From positions 1 through 64,000 of the forward strand of contig RDOG01000020.1 of assembly GCA_011365055.1 (NCBI GenBank): a stretch of DNA of 64,000 bases, written 5' to 3'. How positions within the stretch are numbered: position 1 is the stretch's first letter; every line of letters starts with the position of its first letter. Of the stretch, positions 63,248 through 64,000 are shown piece by piece. A program made the translations under genes and the position numbers. Origin of the DNA: Promethearchaeota archaeon (GTDB taxonomy: Archaea; Asgardarchaeota; Lokiarchaeia; Helarchaeales; RDOG01). The notes beneath the pieces are model-generated. The model was given only the letters and a program-made list of their open reading frames with translations, was not told where the DNA came from and ran no database searches.

Positions 63248-64000
63248 TCAACATTCATTTTCAATTAGATTTATTAATTGATTAGCAATTTCTTTAATTG
63301 TATCCTCACTTATATTTGGCTCCCAATAGCTGAAACTAAAACCAATTTTTCCACTAAAAGACCATAATCCCATAACTAAGTTGTAATTCATTACACACGG
63401 AGGGATGAATGTGAGGAAATCTAGCTTTAAATCTCCATATTGTTCAGGAAGCTCAAGAGTGCGTAAATTAGTAATTCCCACACCAATAATGGGTTTTATT
63501 ATTCCGAATATATTTGTAAAAGTACGTACAACAGGAATATCAATTTTCCCAGCAGTTTGAAAATAAAGGGCATCAATCAGATTCGGTTCGAGCAAATTAA
63601 GCATGCTTATCGCAAAAATTTTATGATCACTGAAATTTTTCTTAATATTTTTATGAAAGAAACGGCATTGTTCCCAAAATTTTTTTGAAGGATCAAATTT
63701 TATCCAAAGAGAAAAGGCTCCAGCATATAATCCAAGAGATTCTCCTATAGGAATTATTAATTTATCCCGTAAATCAATTGGTAATCCAATTTTAAATTTA
63801 TTTTTAAGATTTTGATATAAAATCTTATTTTCTGCACTTGCCATTGCAGCAAAAAATGCGGAATTGACAGTAACTTCTTCTTTTTTACATCTATTAACGA
63901 ATCTCGAACTAATTTCTCTAGAAAACTCATGAATGTATACCTTACGAGTTTTATTTTTCCATATTTCATTAAACATTCGCTTAAATTCGGTCTCTGAAAA
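63248..64000 (-). CDS. Condensation-fold CoA-dependent acyltransferase, N-terminus beyond window
   Basis: At least 250 residues; the frame is still open at the window edge (FSETEFKRMFNEIW...), so the start lies outside. The visible part matches the C-terminal half of condensation/alcohol-acyltransferase-fold proteins: VTVNSAFFAAMASAE, GLPIDLRDKL, GITNLRTLELPEQYGDLKLDF and the final FSFSYWEPNISEDTIKEIANQL. The catalytic HHxxxD would be upstream and cannot be seen. Substrate unknown; lipid, peptide and alcohol acylation are all possible for this fold. Confidence 0.6.
   Translation of the reverse strand, partial: FSETEFKRMFNEIWKNKTRKVYIHEFSREISSRFVNRCKKEEVTVNSAFFAAMASAENKILYQNLKNKFKIGLPIDLRDKLIIPIGESLGLYAGAFSLWIKFDPSKKFWEQCRFFHKNIKKNFSDHKIFAISMLNLLEPNLIDALYFQTAGKIDIPVVRTFTNIFGIIKPIIGVGITNLRTLELPEQYGDLKLDFLTFIPPCVMNYNLVMGLWSFSGKIGFSFSYWEPNISEDTIKEIANQLINLIENEC

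Overview
The window looks like part of an Asgard (Promethearchaeota, Lokiarchaeia-like) archaeal chromosome. The information-processing genes are archaeal: TFB, aRF1, aIF5A with a hypusine loop, the rRNA endonuclease Nob1, ABCE1/Rli1 and FEN1. There is a tRNA gene with bulge-helix-bulge introns, and ribosome binding sites of the GGTGAT/GGAGGT type lie ahead of many ATG and TTG starts. Eukaryote-like genes sit among them: two Ras/Rab-like small GTPases, a large Arf-like GTPase, a possible longin-like protein, long coiled-coil proteins and sequon-rich surface proteins. The DNA is strongly AT-rich, except for one island at about 12.5-15.6 kb. The closest named lineage is inferred from these features, not measured.

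Layout: 1-6.5 kb holds two very large, N-glycosylation-sequon-rich secreted surface proteins, the first cut by the window edge. 6.5-11.7 kb is an information-processing block (FEN1, aIF5A, an APH-fold kinase, Nob1, ABCE1). 11.7-15.6 kb has a GtrA-like membrane protein and then the GC-richer island of a small anchored protein, a multi-pass membrane protein and a leucine-rich-repeat protein preceded by an unusual repeat-rich regulatory or RNA element. 15.9-23.5 kb carries TFB, a tocopherol-cyclase-like protein, small unknown genes, a DMT transporter, a two-lobed hexapeptide transferase, an SCP2-like protein and aRF1. 23.7-28 kb has a copper-type P-ATPase with an odd Cys/His-rich tail, followed by a membrane protein. 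28-38.2 kb mixes coiled-coil proteins, two small GTPases, MoaE, an MFS transporter, a tungsten aldehyde:ferredoxin oxidoreductase with its polyferredoxin, and a nucleotidyltransferase. 38.3-38.5 kb is a tRNA-Ile(UAU) interrupted by two introns. 38.5-46.6 kb has tandem DUF4139-like proteins, an Arf-like GTPase and small unknown genes. 46.7-57.5 kb is dominated by branched-chain amino-acid biosynthesis (acetolactate synthase-like, LeuA, two isopropylmalate/isocitrate-type dehydrogenases, IlvD). The last part has a zinc-ribbon-tailed SDR protein, paired membrane proteins, a methyltransferase with a possible longin-like partner, a flavodoxin, and the C-terminal part of a condensation-fold acyltransferase cut by the right edge.

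The most noteworthy items are the two-intron tRNA-Ile(UAU), a strong Shine-Dalgarno and ATG inside the copper ATPase gene that could release a separate 58-residue Cys/His protein, a new small protein family present twice, the Arf-like GTPase with a degenerate G3 motif, and the GC-richer island with its hairpin and direct-repeat element. No CRISPR array, insertion sequence, rRNA or replication origin was recognised.
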